64,000 nt of DNA from Schistosoma haematobium (taxonomy: Eukaryota; Platyhelminthes; Trematoda; Strigeidida; Schistosomatidae). Below, piece after piece: positions 1-11,944 of the stretch (positions within the stretch are counted from its first letter, which is position 1; every line of letters starts with the position of its first letter). The stretch is from the NCBI RefSeq assembly GCF_000699445.3, contig NC_067197.1:372001-436000 (forward strand), in the 5' to 3' direction. A program made the translations under genes and the position numbers. The notes under the pieces are model-generated. The model saw only the letters and a list, made by a program, of their open reading frames with translations, did no database searches and was not told the origin of the DNA.

Positions 1-120
1 CCTGTAATTTTGTGTTAGATACATTCGATTGTCCCAATCCGTGTTGTGTTCACTACAATATGTACTACTATTTTGTTGATAAGCAAAATGATTATTGTGT
101 AAGCATACGATTTATTCTCT
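1..120 (+). repeat. Short dispersed repeat, also found at 44405-44500
   Basis: The stretch containing ATACATTCGATTGTCCC and a following TTCACTAC block recurs near 44430 in the same orientation with scattered differences. No open frame or terminal structure is visible. It may be the end of a longer element cut by the window edge. Confidence 0.4.
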
Positions 121-194
121 AGATTCTTAATTCTAGTAATGTACTGGTGTACACATTTTACATTCCGAATTTTGTTAACATGACTTTCGATCTC

Positions 195-2335
195 TTACTT
201 ACTTACACCAGTTATTCCTCTTAAAGCAGCAAAGGCCGCCTACCAGCACTTTCCATCCAATTCTGCTCTGGGCGATGCTTTACAATTTCTATTCATTTTT
301 CTCCATGTCTGCTTCCGTTTCTCAACGCAGTGTGTTCTTTGGCCTTCCTCTCTTCTGTTTCCATTCAGGATTCCAAATTAGCGCTTGTCTCGTGATGCAG
401 TTTAGTGATTTCCGTATTGTATGTCCACTTCCAACGTCTTTTCTTAATTTCCTCCTCAGCTGGAAGCTGGTTTCTCCTCTCCTACAGTAGGCGGTTGCGC
501 AGACAACTATTTATAAATACTTATATCTTTTTGACGATGGCTGTAGCAGTTCTCCATGTTTCAGCTCCGTACAGTAGAACTGTCTTGACGTTCATATAGA
601 AGATTCTCACTTTGATATTGATCAATAATTGTTTTGAGTTCCATAAGTTCTTAGACTGTGGAAATGCGGCTCTTGCTTTGCCAGTCCTCGCCTTTATGTC
701 CGCATCAGACCTCCTAAGTTTATCGATGATACTGTCCAGGCACGTGAGAAGTTTCCACATATTCCAGAACTTCTCAATCAAATGTGATTGGGTTGATGTT
801 CACTGTGTTATATTTGAGGGTCTTGCTTTTTTCTTTGTGTATGTTAAGGTCTACTGCTTCAGAAGCCGCTGCTACACGAGTTGTCTTCATCTGCATTTGT
901 TCGTGTGTATGGGATAGGAGGGTCAAGTCATCTGCTGAGTCCAACTCTTCTAATTGGTTCTGAGCTGTCCGTTGTATATACGTGCTTCCCGTCAGATGTC
1001 GAGAAACAGAAAGGGAATGAACAGCCTTATCTGGATCCGGTCCTTACTTGGAATGCATCTGTCGGTTGTCCCCTGTGCACGACTTTGCAATGTAGTCCAT
1101 CGTATGTATTCCGTATGATGTTGAGCATCTCATTTACACCATAGTTTTGAAGAAGTATCCATAAAGCCCTCCTGTCCATACTGTTAAATACTTTCTCATA
1201 GTCAATGAAATTGATGTATAGTGACGAGTTCTACTCAACTGATTGTTCAACGATGATCAGTAGTGTCGCAATTTGGTCTATGCATGACCGATCCTTATGA
1301 AATCCAGCCTGTTGATCTCGAAGTTGCGTGTCTACTGAATCTTTCATTCTGTTCAGCAACACTGTTGAAAATGCTTCCTGGTACTGACTGCAGTGTGATA
1401 GCTCCATAGATTTCCCATTTCCTCAAATCTCCTTCGTTTGTTATCTTGATGAGGTGTCCGTCTTTCCAGTCTATTGACAATTTTTCTTCCTCCAAAATCC
1501 TCCTGCATAGTGTGTGAAGCATATTTGCAGTTACTTCTATATCTGACTTTAGAGCTTCGATTGGTATATTGTTGTGTCCTTCTCCTTTCCCACTCTTGAT
1601 TTGTCTAATGGTTATCCTGATTTCCTCTGTCTTAAATAAAAAACAGCTATAAGAAGGTCTGTGTGTGCCACTTCGGTTTCTTGTTGGTTTTGTGTGGATG
1701 GTCTATTCAGGAGTTCTACAGTGTTCTACAAATCTGTTGCTCTGTTCTTGAATCTCTCTTATTAACTTGCCTTCTTTGTCCTTGACCGGTACCTCTCGTA
1801 TACTATATATCCTTACCAGTTTTTTCTTTATGTCATATAGTTATCTTATATTTCCTTCTGTTACACCTTTTTCCGCTGTCGTTGCTCTTCCACGTATTTC
1901 TACTTGTCGGCTCTAATGATCTTCACTTGCTTGTTTGCTTCTGTGTATTCAGCTTTTGCCTCGACTTTCTCTGTTTTTGTTCGGCTGTTGTTGATTACCG
2001 TCTTCTTGTTCTTCCTTTCTTGAATCTTGTCCAGGGTTTCGATAGAGATCCATTCCTCATGACGATGCTTCTTGTAGCCCAACACCTTCTAGCACATTGA
2101 AGTTAATGCTTCTTTGATACCTATTCAGTTGTCCTCCATCGTAGTTTCTTCTTTCAGTAGATCCTGTAAGGCTTGGAACCTGTTGTTGAGAGTTATCTTC
2201 GATTTGTTGAGTTGGTTAGCATCTCATAAGGAGGCTGTATTGAACCTTTGTATTGCTGTTTCCCCAGTTTTTCCTTAGCTTTGGTTTGATGTTGGCCACA
2301 AACAAATGGTGATCTGAAGCTATGTCAGCTTCTAG
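195..2335 (-). mobile_element. RTE-like non-LTR retrotransposon relic (family A), 5' truncated
   Basis: Read on the minus strand, this gives decayed pieces of a reverse transcriptase. The EN-RT connector is at about 1880-2335 and the core RT at about 1000-1870, including the LSIDWKDGHLIKI stretch. The C-terminal part at about 520-780 contains the NVKTVLLYGAETW block. Several frameshifts and stops break it. The 3' end carries a short tandem tail that reads TTACTTACTTAC on the plus strand (195-206), as expected for RTE-type elements. At least seven other fragments of this family occur in the window (23720, 34080, 35013, 38565, 51415, 57585 and 59060). It is clearly dead. The clade assignment to RTE is from general recognition. 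Confidence 0.8.
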
Positions 2336-2720
2336 TGTCGGTTACTATATTAAGCCCACATAACTTATTTTAGTTTCTGGACAGATCAATGTATTCATTC
2401 TTCTTGAGTCACATTTTGACCTTGTTAATTATTCGCTTATCAACCTTGACTTTTTATGATTGTTTTGACTTTAAGTCCGGCTAATTATTACGGAATACAA
2501 CTTGTTCAGTCGTAGTACTGTGCCAAATCAATGACGTCCGACCAGTATGAACTATCCAGCGTCCTTATTGGTCCTTTATTCGCCTGGCAGTTCCAGTTAA
2601 GTCCAGAACACCAATAACAGCTCACACTATTCGAATCATTTACTTCAAACATACTTGGTTTATATACCAGCCAGACAAACCTCATCACACAATAAAATAG
2701 GAAATAACATTTATACAAGG
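2336..2720 (-). repeat. LTR-like dispersed repeat (family L)
   Basis: Read on the minus strand, this has a TATA-type GGTATATAAACC followed by GTATGTTTGAAGTAAATGATTC. The same block lies at 37020-37060 and 48955-48990. A second block near 2340-2450, with TAAGCGAATAATTAACAAGG on the minus strand, matches 48550-48665. The two blocks are in the opposite relative order here and at 48.5 kb. A TATA box plus a downstream polyadenylation-like hexamer fits an LTR, but no clear termini are visible. Confidence 0.5.
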
Positions 2721-4678
2721 TCTAGCGAAGAAGTGACCGTGAACGTGGAAGACTGTAATTAATAAATTGAGCATAATTTAAAAATAGTAAATCGTATAAT
2801 AATAATAATAAAATAATAATCTGTAGGTCAAAATAAAGCGTATAATAAGAGGAATATAGATATACAAATTTCTAGTCACTGAACAGTTATACAATATATA
2901 TAAGAACAGATGTGAGGTCATTTGGAGATAGGGCACAAAAAACATGGGGATGAGGAATGGTGAAGCAGTAGTTTAGTGAAGTCCGGAAGTAGATAAAACA
3001 AACTTGATGATAATTATAGAGGTCATGAAGTGTTTCCATAAGATTATGATCACTTGAAAATAGATATAAAAGACGTTTAGTTGTGAGTTTGTGATTGTAT
3101 AGAAACGAAAGAAATGCAGTAAGGTATTATGCGAAATAAAGTCTGATAAAGAAAAATGTTAACTGAACTGTTCTTATTAACACCTCTGTTTAAAACATTA
3201 GCCACTGTCTTGATTGAACTGATCTCAAGTTTTGGCCTGTTGATTCTTTACCTTGTGATAGAAATTCTGCAATGGAAAGTTAGTTATTCGAACTTTGCAA
3301 TGTCAGGATGTACGTAATTAGTGTTCTAATTCTCTCAGTCAACGAAATTGTATCTTATTTACATCATTTATTTTTACTACACATAGGCAATATTTTAAAG
3401 ACTCTTATAGTTGAATACACATGTTTCACATTTGTAAAATTCATACTACTCATTTTCTAATTGTAGGATAGACTCGATCATATCATGCATGCTTTCTGGT
3501 TAATAGACGGAAACCTTGCATCTCAGTCCTCATGGGCTTACGAAATCCCAATGGACGTTTTATGTTAATCTTGAAATTCTTCTTCAGTCAACAATCCACA
3601 AAAGCGGATTAAATTATTTAAACAGGTAAATTTGATGAGACTAACATTCAACAATGACAGAACTCATATGCTTACATAACTATGATGCGATCTTTCGACA
3701 AGTTGATGTTACTAGTTATTGTAAGATACTAGAGATTGTTTCCATCCCGAACAAAAGAGGCCATTTTTGCTTACAAATTCAATGATGATCTTAGTTTCGA
3801 TAAAAAACATATTGAAGAAAGTAAGAAAAAAGATTTGAGAAGAATAACGTGAATGCATTATATTTCGTTTAGTGTTTTGTCAGTGGTTTACAGCCTTCAT
3901 TATTGACAAATAAAAAAGTATGACATGGATTGAAAACATATACACAAGTGAATTGGGTTGGGAGTTATTGTGAATACATGTTAGAGTAGTATGGTTAAAA
4001 TGCAAATAGATTCAACAGACTAAATAAGAATATTGCATACATATATAAGTAGAACATTCTACAACATTGATAGTAACAAAAGTTCAGAGGTCTGGGTATA
4101 AGTTGGTTACATAATGAACAGATACTAATAATAAGTAAAAGTGAAATGAATAAAAGCAGTTGACAATAAAATGATGATTAAACTTTAAACAAATGACTTA
4201 GTGATGTAATCAACTGAAAGAGTTGGAGATAATTTTACAATGTAACGAAATAGAGTTTGCTCTACCATAGTAGAAAAGAGTTAGAAACTATTTTCTTCTG
4301 AACATATAAATCAGATTTCAGATTCCTGACATTAAAAACAATTGTACACTACATATTGCTGTTTATTTTTTTAAAGAAAAAAAAAACATATAGTTTGAGG
4401 TTTTATTTTTTATGCATCGAAAAGTCCGAATATTGCAAGTCGATTTAAATGAGGAAAAATCAAATAAACAAAACAGGTCGAATACAAACTCGAAGGGCTA
4501 TTTAAATACTGTTAAGAATCAACATCACTCTTTGCAATAAATCTATTTCTGGTTGGGTGCATTAATTACTGTTATTAACTTGGACGTATTCACTATACAT
4601 TAATTAATAATCCCTTTTAAAAGTCCAAGCTAGTACAACATATGGGAAATCTGACGGTAATTTTAGGACTCTAGAAAC
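2721..4678. other. No gene or element recognised
   Basis: AT-rich sequence with scattered A and T runs and one short AAT microsatellite near 2800-2820. No open frame with protein-like content and no repeat termini were seen. Confidence 0.5.
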
Positions 4679-4692
4679 CAGGTGCACTTATG
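4679..4692. repeat. Target-site duplication, left copy, of SINE A1
   Basis: CAGGTGCACTTATG here is repeated exactly at 5104-5117. The two copies bracket the SINE at 4693-5103. Confidence 0.85.
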
Positions 4693-4711
4693 GATAGTGG
4701 CTAGCAGTGGA

Positions 4712-4759
4712 ATCCAGGACGCGCGCCACCTCGTCCTATTTGGGACTCGTCAGCTGGAT
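4712..4759 (-). ncRNA. Hammerhead ribozyme, inactivated core
   Basis: On the minus strand, stem I (ATCCAG / CTGGAT), the CTGACGA core and stem II (GTCCCAAATAGGAC) are all present, and the GTC cleavage triplet is at 4720-4718. The invariant GAAA that should follow stem II reads GAGG (4732-4729). Loss of these core adenines should abolish cleavage. Confidence 0.8.
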
Positions 4760-4902
4760 GTACCTGCATCTCAGAGTTGATGTTCACTCTGGGACTTGAA
4801 CTCAGTACCGTTCGCTTCAAACGCCATCGCGTTATCCAGTTAGCTACTGAGTCCTGATAGCCACTTGCTTGAGCAATGGGGTGAAGTTTAATTCCCTTGG
4901 TA

Positions 4903-5092
4903 TTGTTTTACTTGAATCTTCCCATTGATGTTTTAGGACTGAAATCGATCAGACGACTAACAATCCATCTTTGCTGATAATGCTTGTAAATTAAGGCAAT
5001 ATCGAAGCATACTCACAGTATGCACATATGCCAATAAGAGACTGATTAATTTCAGTCCTAAAATATCAATGGGAAGATTCAAGTAAAACAAT
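4903..5092. repeat. Inverted repeat inside SINE A1
   Basis: The left arm at about 4903-4955 (TTTTACTTGAATCTTCCCAT within it) and the right arm at about 5038-5092 are reverse complements with few mismatches. The spacer is about 80 bp. SINE A2 at 42.4 kb has only one copy of the arm, so this looks like an inverted duplication specific to this copy. Confidence 0.75.
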
Positions 5093-5103
5093 ATTAAGTG
5101 AAT

Positions 5104-5117
5104 CAGGTGCACTTATG
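5104..5117. repeat. Target-site duplication, right copy, of SINE A1
   Basis: Exact 14-bp match to 4679-4692. Confidence 0.85.
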
Positions 5118-6331
5118 TTATGCGATAAACTAGATGAGTTAACATTGAGAATGTCGACAAAATTATTTATACTCCATTTCCAGTTAATCAGTAAATGTAG
5201 AGACCGATTAGTTATTATATGCTGAAATCTCGACCACTAGATCGTATTTTCAAACCTCGCTTCTGTCTGGACAGGTCAAGTACATAAACATATTCTTGGT
5301 AAATAGATTAAACAGAGACTGTAACAAAGTTATATCCGTGATCATTGTTGGTTATATACAGAATTCCAGTTAGACTATAGATATCATGTTATGGAAACTT
5401 TATAAATCGTTTTGAGTTATGGGTTACAAAATGAAAATAAACGGTTGTAATAGAAAAGCTATAACTCCCATTTATTTTGTGATGATAGTCAAGTTTCACT
5501 AGGCCAAATACTACACTACTTTACCAGATACCAGTTAGCTATAAAATCAAGACTATTTAGAGATCCGTCTGGAACAAATCATTGCTTTTGATGGAATTTC
5601 GTTCTCTGAGCTGGATGGTTTGGTCGTGGAGCTTTCAATGTTCTTCTGAAGGACATCATTAACACAAACTTCAGGTAGAAATGAAGTGTTCGAACTTCTC
5701 CAGATATGACCATACAGCTCAACGAACAAAACCCCATCAAAATCATCCACCTGAGTTACAAATCTCCATCATCTGCAAATCATTATTTTTTCCAACACTA
5801 CAAGCGGATTTTAATGTGTTACTAGTCTTTTTTTTCTTCAGAGACGGACACTTCGGTCGTCCTTACAAGAGAAGATATACGACCTAACTTATTTCAGGAT
5901 AGACGGTCGTAGAATATTCAGCAAATATTTCAAGTTATATACCAGTTACTCGGCAAGATTAAGAGATAAATGCATTTGCATACAGTGTACCAATTCTAAA
6001 GCGAAATAAATCTGATTTGATCTCTTGAAGTGTACAACAAGTTTGCATGATAACTAAGACACCCCCCCCCCAAAAAAAATAACAAGTAAAAAAATCACAA
6101 GCCTGTAATGTTTATGCGAACTAATGATTCTTTTATACTTGATGTGTGCCTAATTTTGAATTCTAAATACAACATGCTCGTCTATGCTCACCTAGTTCTC
6201 ATTAGTTAAAATTCCTAATTCATATAATAATTCAAATACTTCTAATTATTACAAAACCTCAAGGATAATTATCTCGATAATTCATTTTTGGAAGCGAATT
6301 TACTTGGCAACCAGTAATAAAATTAATGGAT
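5118..6331. other. No gene recognised
   Basis: AT-rich. A C10-A8 homopolymer pair lies at about 6062-6080. A 65-codon open frame on the minus strand (5553-5750) shows no motif, splice context or repeat match that I can support. Confidence 0.45.
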
Positions 6332-6617
6332 GAGACTATATTTTATAGTCGACCTTTGAGTAACGCTAAAGTAACCTTCAGAATGTTCACTTAATAACTG
6401 GGATTAAATGATGATTATAATCTAGAGTGAGGAATAAAAATCATGATTTACAATTGACAGTTAGAGCTAGGAATTAGATTTCAAGTTTTCATCACGAACT
6501 AATATCAGCTAAAATGCCAAAATGTTATTTAGCCAAATGGATGACTAAATTTCATGCCAAAATCCAAGACCTGTTATACCTAAATTTGATTGGTTCGTTC
6601 ATAAAATTATAGTCTCT
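6332..6617 (+). repeat. MITE-like repeat, copy 1
   Basis: It begins GAGACTATATTTTATAG and ends CATAAAATTATAGTCTC, which are near-perfect terminal inverted repeats of about 17 bp. The interior is non-coding. A diverged copy in the same orientation lies at 41996-42286; both share an internal GAATTAGATTT block. The size and TIRs suggest a non-autonomous DNA transposon. I could not define a target-site duplication. Confidence 0.6.
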
Positions 6618-7101
6618 TCCAAATGTGATTGGTCATTGAATGTGGACAAACATGTACTCAATTTACAGAATATTAAATATGATTTCTTTTCTTCTCATTG
6701 ATTTTACTCCGGACTCAGTAAGGATGACTGCTTGTCATTGTGTTAAGTGGTGTTTGGCGTTACTTTGGTTCTCTATTCTTGGTCATGATGAATCGTGTAT
6801 CTGGTAAAACGTGATCTGATCTGTGTGTAGATGATCGTTCGAATATTCAGTCTAACGGTATTATAAACTCGACCACCCAGGCCAGTCTCATTGTCATATT
6901 GTTGTATTAGTGTGATTATACCTCAGGGAGAGATATTGTAATTTATCCATTGTACCACAAATTGTGAAGAAATTATCGGGATTTACAAAGCTTAAAATGG
7001 AAATAAATATCCCGTCATGGGGAAGCGACAGTATCTAGATTAATAAGCGGTGAATTCACAAGAGGAACTTGGACTAAATGAAACTCAAAACAGTGGAAAC
7101 C

Positions 7102-7296
7102 ATTATATATGGAAATTATATTCGAAATAATCTCAGCGATTGAAATATGAATAATTCCAACGTTTCGTTCAGCTAAGTTGTCTGGACTTCTGATCATTAC
7201 CCTGAAGAAGTCCAGACAAGTTGGCTGGACGCGAAACGTTGGAATTATTTAAATTTCAATCGCTGAGATTATTTCAAATATAATTTTCATATATGA
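7102..7296. repeat. 195-bp hairpin with arms of about 90 bp
   Basis: The left arm 7102-7191 and right arm 7206-7296 are near-complementary over their whole length, with a loop of about 14 bp. The inner part of the right arm reads CTGAAGA, then a GTCCAG/CTGGAC stem, then GCGAAACG. This resembles the core of the hammerhead-like motifs known in Penelope-like element terminal repeats. The left arm carries a diverged reverse copy. It may be a foldback remnant of a Penelope-like terminus. Confidence 0.6.
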
Positions 7297-8369
7297 TGAC
7301 TTCTCTATACTCGGCGCTCAATTTCTGTCACACTATTCGTTCTAATCTTGACGAATATTCGTATAAAGTGGAAACCATGTTTTTGCTAAGTTGTTAATTA
7401 CCCAAAGGAGTTCATCCGTCAGTATGTTAACACAAAACAGACATGCCAAAAATGATACAAACGAGAAGTCTCTTTCATACACCCTGGCCTCAAAGGGATA
7501 AGATCACTGACATAATTAGTCACAATAAATACAACACTGATAATAACTCATGATATGAAGGACTATTCACTTGGTACGGAACAATCGCTCTCTAAAAAGA
7601 AACAAGAGAGAGTCATCTCTTGTTATCAACACTCACCTCAACCGCATACGTCAGTCTACATGTATGTGCTAAAGATTTATTTTAGAATGATGTAGGGCTC
7701 ATACAACAATATTTAGTCGGCATTGGCTGGATAGTCCATATCCGTGAGTCACTAAAAACGTGTCGTAATAATTATATCTTAGTGGTACTTGACCGAGCAT
7801 ACTATGATGATTAAGGCGAACTGTACCGTTTGGAACACTTGACCTTCTAGGTCCAAGCATTCTACGTAGGTCGATTAGTGATTAATGTAGGCGGACTTCC
7901 CATTTCAAGTGGCTTGAATCAGCAATTATGGTCAGTATTAGGCCTCATCGTCCCCCCTAGGTTTAGTTGTGTCTATGGAGGGGACACGAAGCTTTCGGAA
8001 TTTAATTAAATATCTACTGACAATTTCTGAGATAAAAGAAATGGCTGACTTGGATCTGAATGGTGTCAGATTCAACTAATGTATAGCTACCAAACTAGTT
8101 GTCGGCATCTGTGACGCTCCTGCTTGTTTGGATGTTAGATAAACAGTGAATCACAACGAAAAGAAGGTTGCGATAGGTTTCTACGGATGGATCGTCCCAT
8201 TGATGGAAGGATGACATTTCCAGATGATAAATGTACTGTGTAAACTGATTACAGTTTACATCAACAGTCAACCTAATTACCATTAGGGACGTTTCAATTT
8301 TGAGACATTTCTATTTGGTCTTTTCAACGATCTCTTTAGATCCAATGCACATGGTATACTGAAGTTGTT
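7297..8369. other. No gene recognised
   Basis: Intergenic sequence. The 7710-7990 part is less AT-rich than its surroundings, but I found no second copy in the window and no coding signal. Confidence 0.4.
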
Positions 8370-8940
8370 ATGAAACTAATCAGTCTGTGGCTAGATTTCT
8401 CTCACAGAAGACTTGGAGGCATAAAGAAAGCTATTATCACAGGCATAAATGAATTCACTTATCGTTGTGTTGGGAGTGCTCCTTCTGACTTTCAAAGAAA
8501 ATGTCGAACATTAGACTTCATTTCCATCTGGAAAGCAACGGAATGTCAATTGTTCCTTTATTTAGGTTCCACGGCTATGAAAACCCCCTTACTATTACCT
8601 CTGTACTTAAATTCCAAACATTTAGGATTAGGGATATATAGGTTAGCGCATCTTAAATTGTACAGCGGTGCAACAGATTCAGTTAGTAATAATTTACGTA
8701 ACTTTCTTGAGGAATACGAGCGGTGCTACTAACTTAAACACAGTCTATAATGTACATCCACCAAAAAGTGTTGCTGATGACGTTTGTTCGCATAGAGCTT
8801 TCGATTTGCGACCCGCTTCTCTCTTTGAGTCTCATATGGAACACTAAGAATCTAATGCATAACCGTTATCCTATGATGGAGCAAGTAGCTCACCGTTATG
8901 TACAAAAGATTTTTTGTGGTAGGCTTTAAGCTAGTATTTT
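8370..8940 (+). pseudogene. Decayed transposon-associated gene (DUF4218-like type)
   Basis: The plus strand gives a 120-codon frame with PSDFQRKCRTLDFISIWKAT, followed across frameshifts by a VYNVH block with VADDV (about 8745-8785). Beyond these come an FESHM piece and NRYPMMEQVAHRY (about 8863-8900). This order of blocks is typical of a conserved protein found with CACTA-like transposases in many invertebrates. The match is from memory of the motif pattern, not from a search. At least two frameshifts and a stop break the frame, so it is a relic. No terminal inverted repeats were located. Confidence 0.5.
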
Positions 8941-9285
8941 AGCAACTACTATAGGCACGTCAGCCAATTATGGCTACAAGAAACTGATAGTTACGTTTAA
9001 GGATACTGGAAACCCATTATTTAAACCGGATGATGTGCATAGTACTACACGGTAAACCTGGGCTAATTACTGATATAAGGAAAACGGAACAATTAGGTTT
9101 AGCATTTTCACTGACATTATTATTTTAAGAAACCGTTGTCTTCTAGTGACATAGTCATATGTTCTATGAGTTTCTAACTTTTAAATATCATTTAGTGTAC
9201 TACTAAGCAGTTTGAGGTTATCAATGGACTCAGGAAGAAGCAGGCACTAATTACAGCAAGCAAGTGGCTTGTGGGAGAACTTTGA

Positions 9286-9516
9286 ATGTATCCTGAAAAC
9301 TTTGTGGACATGCACCTGAACAGTGCTCAACCAGGTGGGAATTGGTCAGACATCAGGCGACAGATTATGCACTACCGTGATGAGTTACATATACAGATAT
9401 TCCATACAGACAATTTGCAGACTGCGAAGGATTTGTTCAGCAAACTGGCTGGTTACCATGTCAATAGTTTGACGGATGAAAACACATTCCCCAAAAAACA
9501 CAGAGAAGCCGACAAG
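9286..9516 (+). CDS. Putative exon, product not recognised
   Basis: An open frame of about 77 codons with balanced composition (NWSDIRRQIMHYRDELHIQI within it) ends at AAG followed by a strong GTAAGTAAA donor. No acceptor or partner exon was identified. It may be a host exon or a further piece of the decayed element at 8370-8940, which lies upstream on the same strand. I do not recognise the protein. Confidence 0.3.
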
Positions 9517-9599
9517 GTAAGTAAAGTAATCTTATTAATATCTCTCAGGGTATTATTGAAACGGAACCAGGGTTTCTGTAAAATTTCGTCGACATAGAC

Positions 9600-11940
9600 A
9601 TGGCTGGAATCTAGGCTGGATTCGTAGACATGTTTTATTTATGCTTATAAATAAGTTCTACACAACTAGGAACATTGCGGCTGAGTAAGTCACATTTGTA
9701 ATTTGCCTTAAATTCGCGAAACTAAATCTTGTTCTGCATCAAATGTGGTCAGCAATACCAGACTTTAGTGCCAAAGTTATGCAGCTCATGTTTCAGTCCA
9801 AGTCTGATGCACAGTGAAGCCCAACGAAACTTGATACTTTTTTGTCTAGTTTGAAGAAGGAGCTGCGAACGTCGGATGAATGCTTTCGGCAAGAAGATAC
9901 GGATTTGTAAGTCTGCTAAATTCATTGAATTATTACTACATATTTCAGATGGTCATAGAAACGTGAGTAATGGATGATAACTCTATGCGCTAGATTTTGT
10001 CACATGTCATATAGCCTGAAGCGGTCAGCCACTTTACACTGCTTGGCATTTCGAAAGTGCAGGTCTAATATAAACATACTAAGTGAAAATTCTTTATGTT
10101 TTAGTCACTAGCATCCAGGATTTTATTGTTCACTATAACAAAAGACTGCAAAATACTGACATCACAACGCAAAGTTATAGCCATGTATGAGGGGATATAA
10201 CGCAGTAGTAACTCCCAGTAGTTTTTGATTGTTGTTCTGTCGGTGCAGAGTTCAGTGTCGACGAGGATTGCAGTAAGTCTCAATTAATTTTGTCAGTTAG
10301 TTAAAAAGGAAGGCAGTTTAACACTGCTATAAAGGTTGATCTTCATTAAAAACCATGTTTCACAGAACGCTTATTACGATTATGAATAGTAATAATAAAG
10401 TTCCAATTGAGCGTCGGTTCTTAAAACTGTATTTTAGCCATATTTTTTAAATAAACTTATCTAGCTATGCATATGCTTTCTCAATTACGCATGCTAAGTT
10501 GGGTGTAGGTAGGTAGAGCGTGCCTGATTTCATATGGTGTTGACATTTAGGACACTCATAAGAACAACGTATTACTAGCACCTGCTTACCGCAAATTTCT
10601 CTGATCTTCGTCGGTGACAGTAGGACTGCTTACGATGCATGATGAACGTCTATTCGCCATTAATCTATATTGAACGACGGTCTCATTATCAGTAAATAAA
10701 CTTCCTAAATCCGGTCGACTTCATCTAAATATTTATCTCGTGATTGAAGAGTGAGGCAAGTGTAGGAGACTTTCGAGTTAAGAGGAGCTAACCTACGCGG
10801 AAATAGGACAAATCGTCGTCGACTCAACGTTAGAGAGGTAAGAACTCGAGGAGTGTCCGACTCTCCAAACGACAGGCAAGACATTTGCGTGTGTATTCTT
10901 CTTATGTTCCCTGTCATTAGTTCGCTTAGGCATACTCTTAATGAGAGGTAGTGACATCACACTGACTCGAGTTGCTGGAGGGATAAGGCGGGAATCAAAC
11001 ACCCTAATCATCGCTCTAAAAGGCTTAACATGAATATTTAAGTTCAGGCAAGGGACGGATCCGCGCGAAAGCATGCGGGACAATAACACGCAAGAGAAAG
11101 ATGCAAGATTACACTAGCTATGCACTCACCTCAAAAGCCGCGAATTTAGAAATTGCTACGGACAACCACTGCACCAAAGCAATCACCACGCAAGGGAGCT
11201 GCCACGTGTAACTTTACAATGACCTCACGTTTAGAAAACATTGGAACAATTTGCTTGCTCAAATTATCCAGAAGTCTGACTACCAGGCCGGTCTCTGTAC
11301 TGTGTCGAAATACGGAGCTGGTATTAGACCTACCTGTATGACGGACTCACGCTGTACATCGCCACTCAACTGCTGGTAAATACAAACTACTTCAGCACAC
11401 GGTATCACTGCAAGTCTAGATGGCACTAACCACACCGGAAAATGCGTCAGCACACGGGCAACCCACCAGGGTCGGCGTACGATGGAGTCCATAACTTACT
11501 GGATGTTACTAACGTCTAGTGGTCGCAAGATTTGTCACAAAACGGACTTAAGTGACGCGTCCGAACTGTTTCTGAATTAAATCTAAAGTTGTAGTGCAGT
11601 CCACAGCTCTAGGTAAAATAAAATACGCTACGAACCCAGTAACAAATATTATTTGCATAGCGATAATATATTTTACTAAACTTTGCATACAAGCGATTTT
11701 TACAATTTGAGAAGAATCATCCACAACAATTTAGGACTCATTGTCAACACCCTGCAGAAACAGGAAAAACCACGATGATTTGAGATTACACCTGCATATT
11801 TCTGGAGATCGATTCAACAAAGTACTACTTGAGACACCTAAAGATAGTGTCAAGAATGAAAGGCATCGGGTAGTTTACAAAGCGCTGGAATTTGTCTTAG
11901 AATATATTACTTGTCAGTCAACGGCATTACAAAACACCCA
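9600..11940. other. Unassigned flank of ataxin-2 with a GC-richer block
   Basis: The part at about 10490-11520 is visibly richer in G, C and CpG than its surroundings and has short open frames on both strands. None shows a motif or a repeat match within the window. The sequence next to 11945 should include the 3' UTR of the minus-strand ataxin-2 gene. I could not place its end. Confidence 0.35.
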
Positions 11941-11944
11941 GTAA

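Larger units (their letters stand above)
4693..5103 (-). mobile_element. SINE family A copy 1, tRNA-derived with a hammerhead tail
   Basis: On the minus strand the unit has a tRNA-like head: a box A-like stretch near 4840 and a box B-like GAGTTCAAGTCCC near 4795. A hammerhead-type segment follows, and the unit ends in CCACTGCTAGCCACTATCC. Exact 14-bp direct repeats flank it, so its ends are well defined. It shares the whole head and tail with the copy at 42406-42736. It is about 80 bp longer because of an internal inverted duplication at 4903-5092. This is the S. mansoni alpha type of repeat. Pol III transcription is inferred from the family. Confidence 0.85.

Noticed and set aside
5553..5750. 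65-codon minus-strand frame as a host exon
   Set aside because: There are no convincing splice sites, no similarity that I recognise and no second copy; the length can occur by chance.
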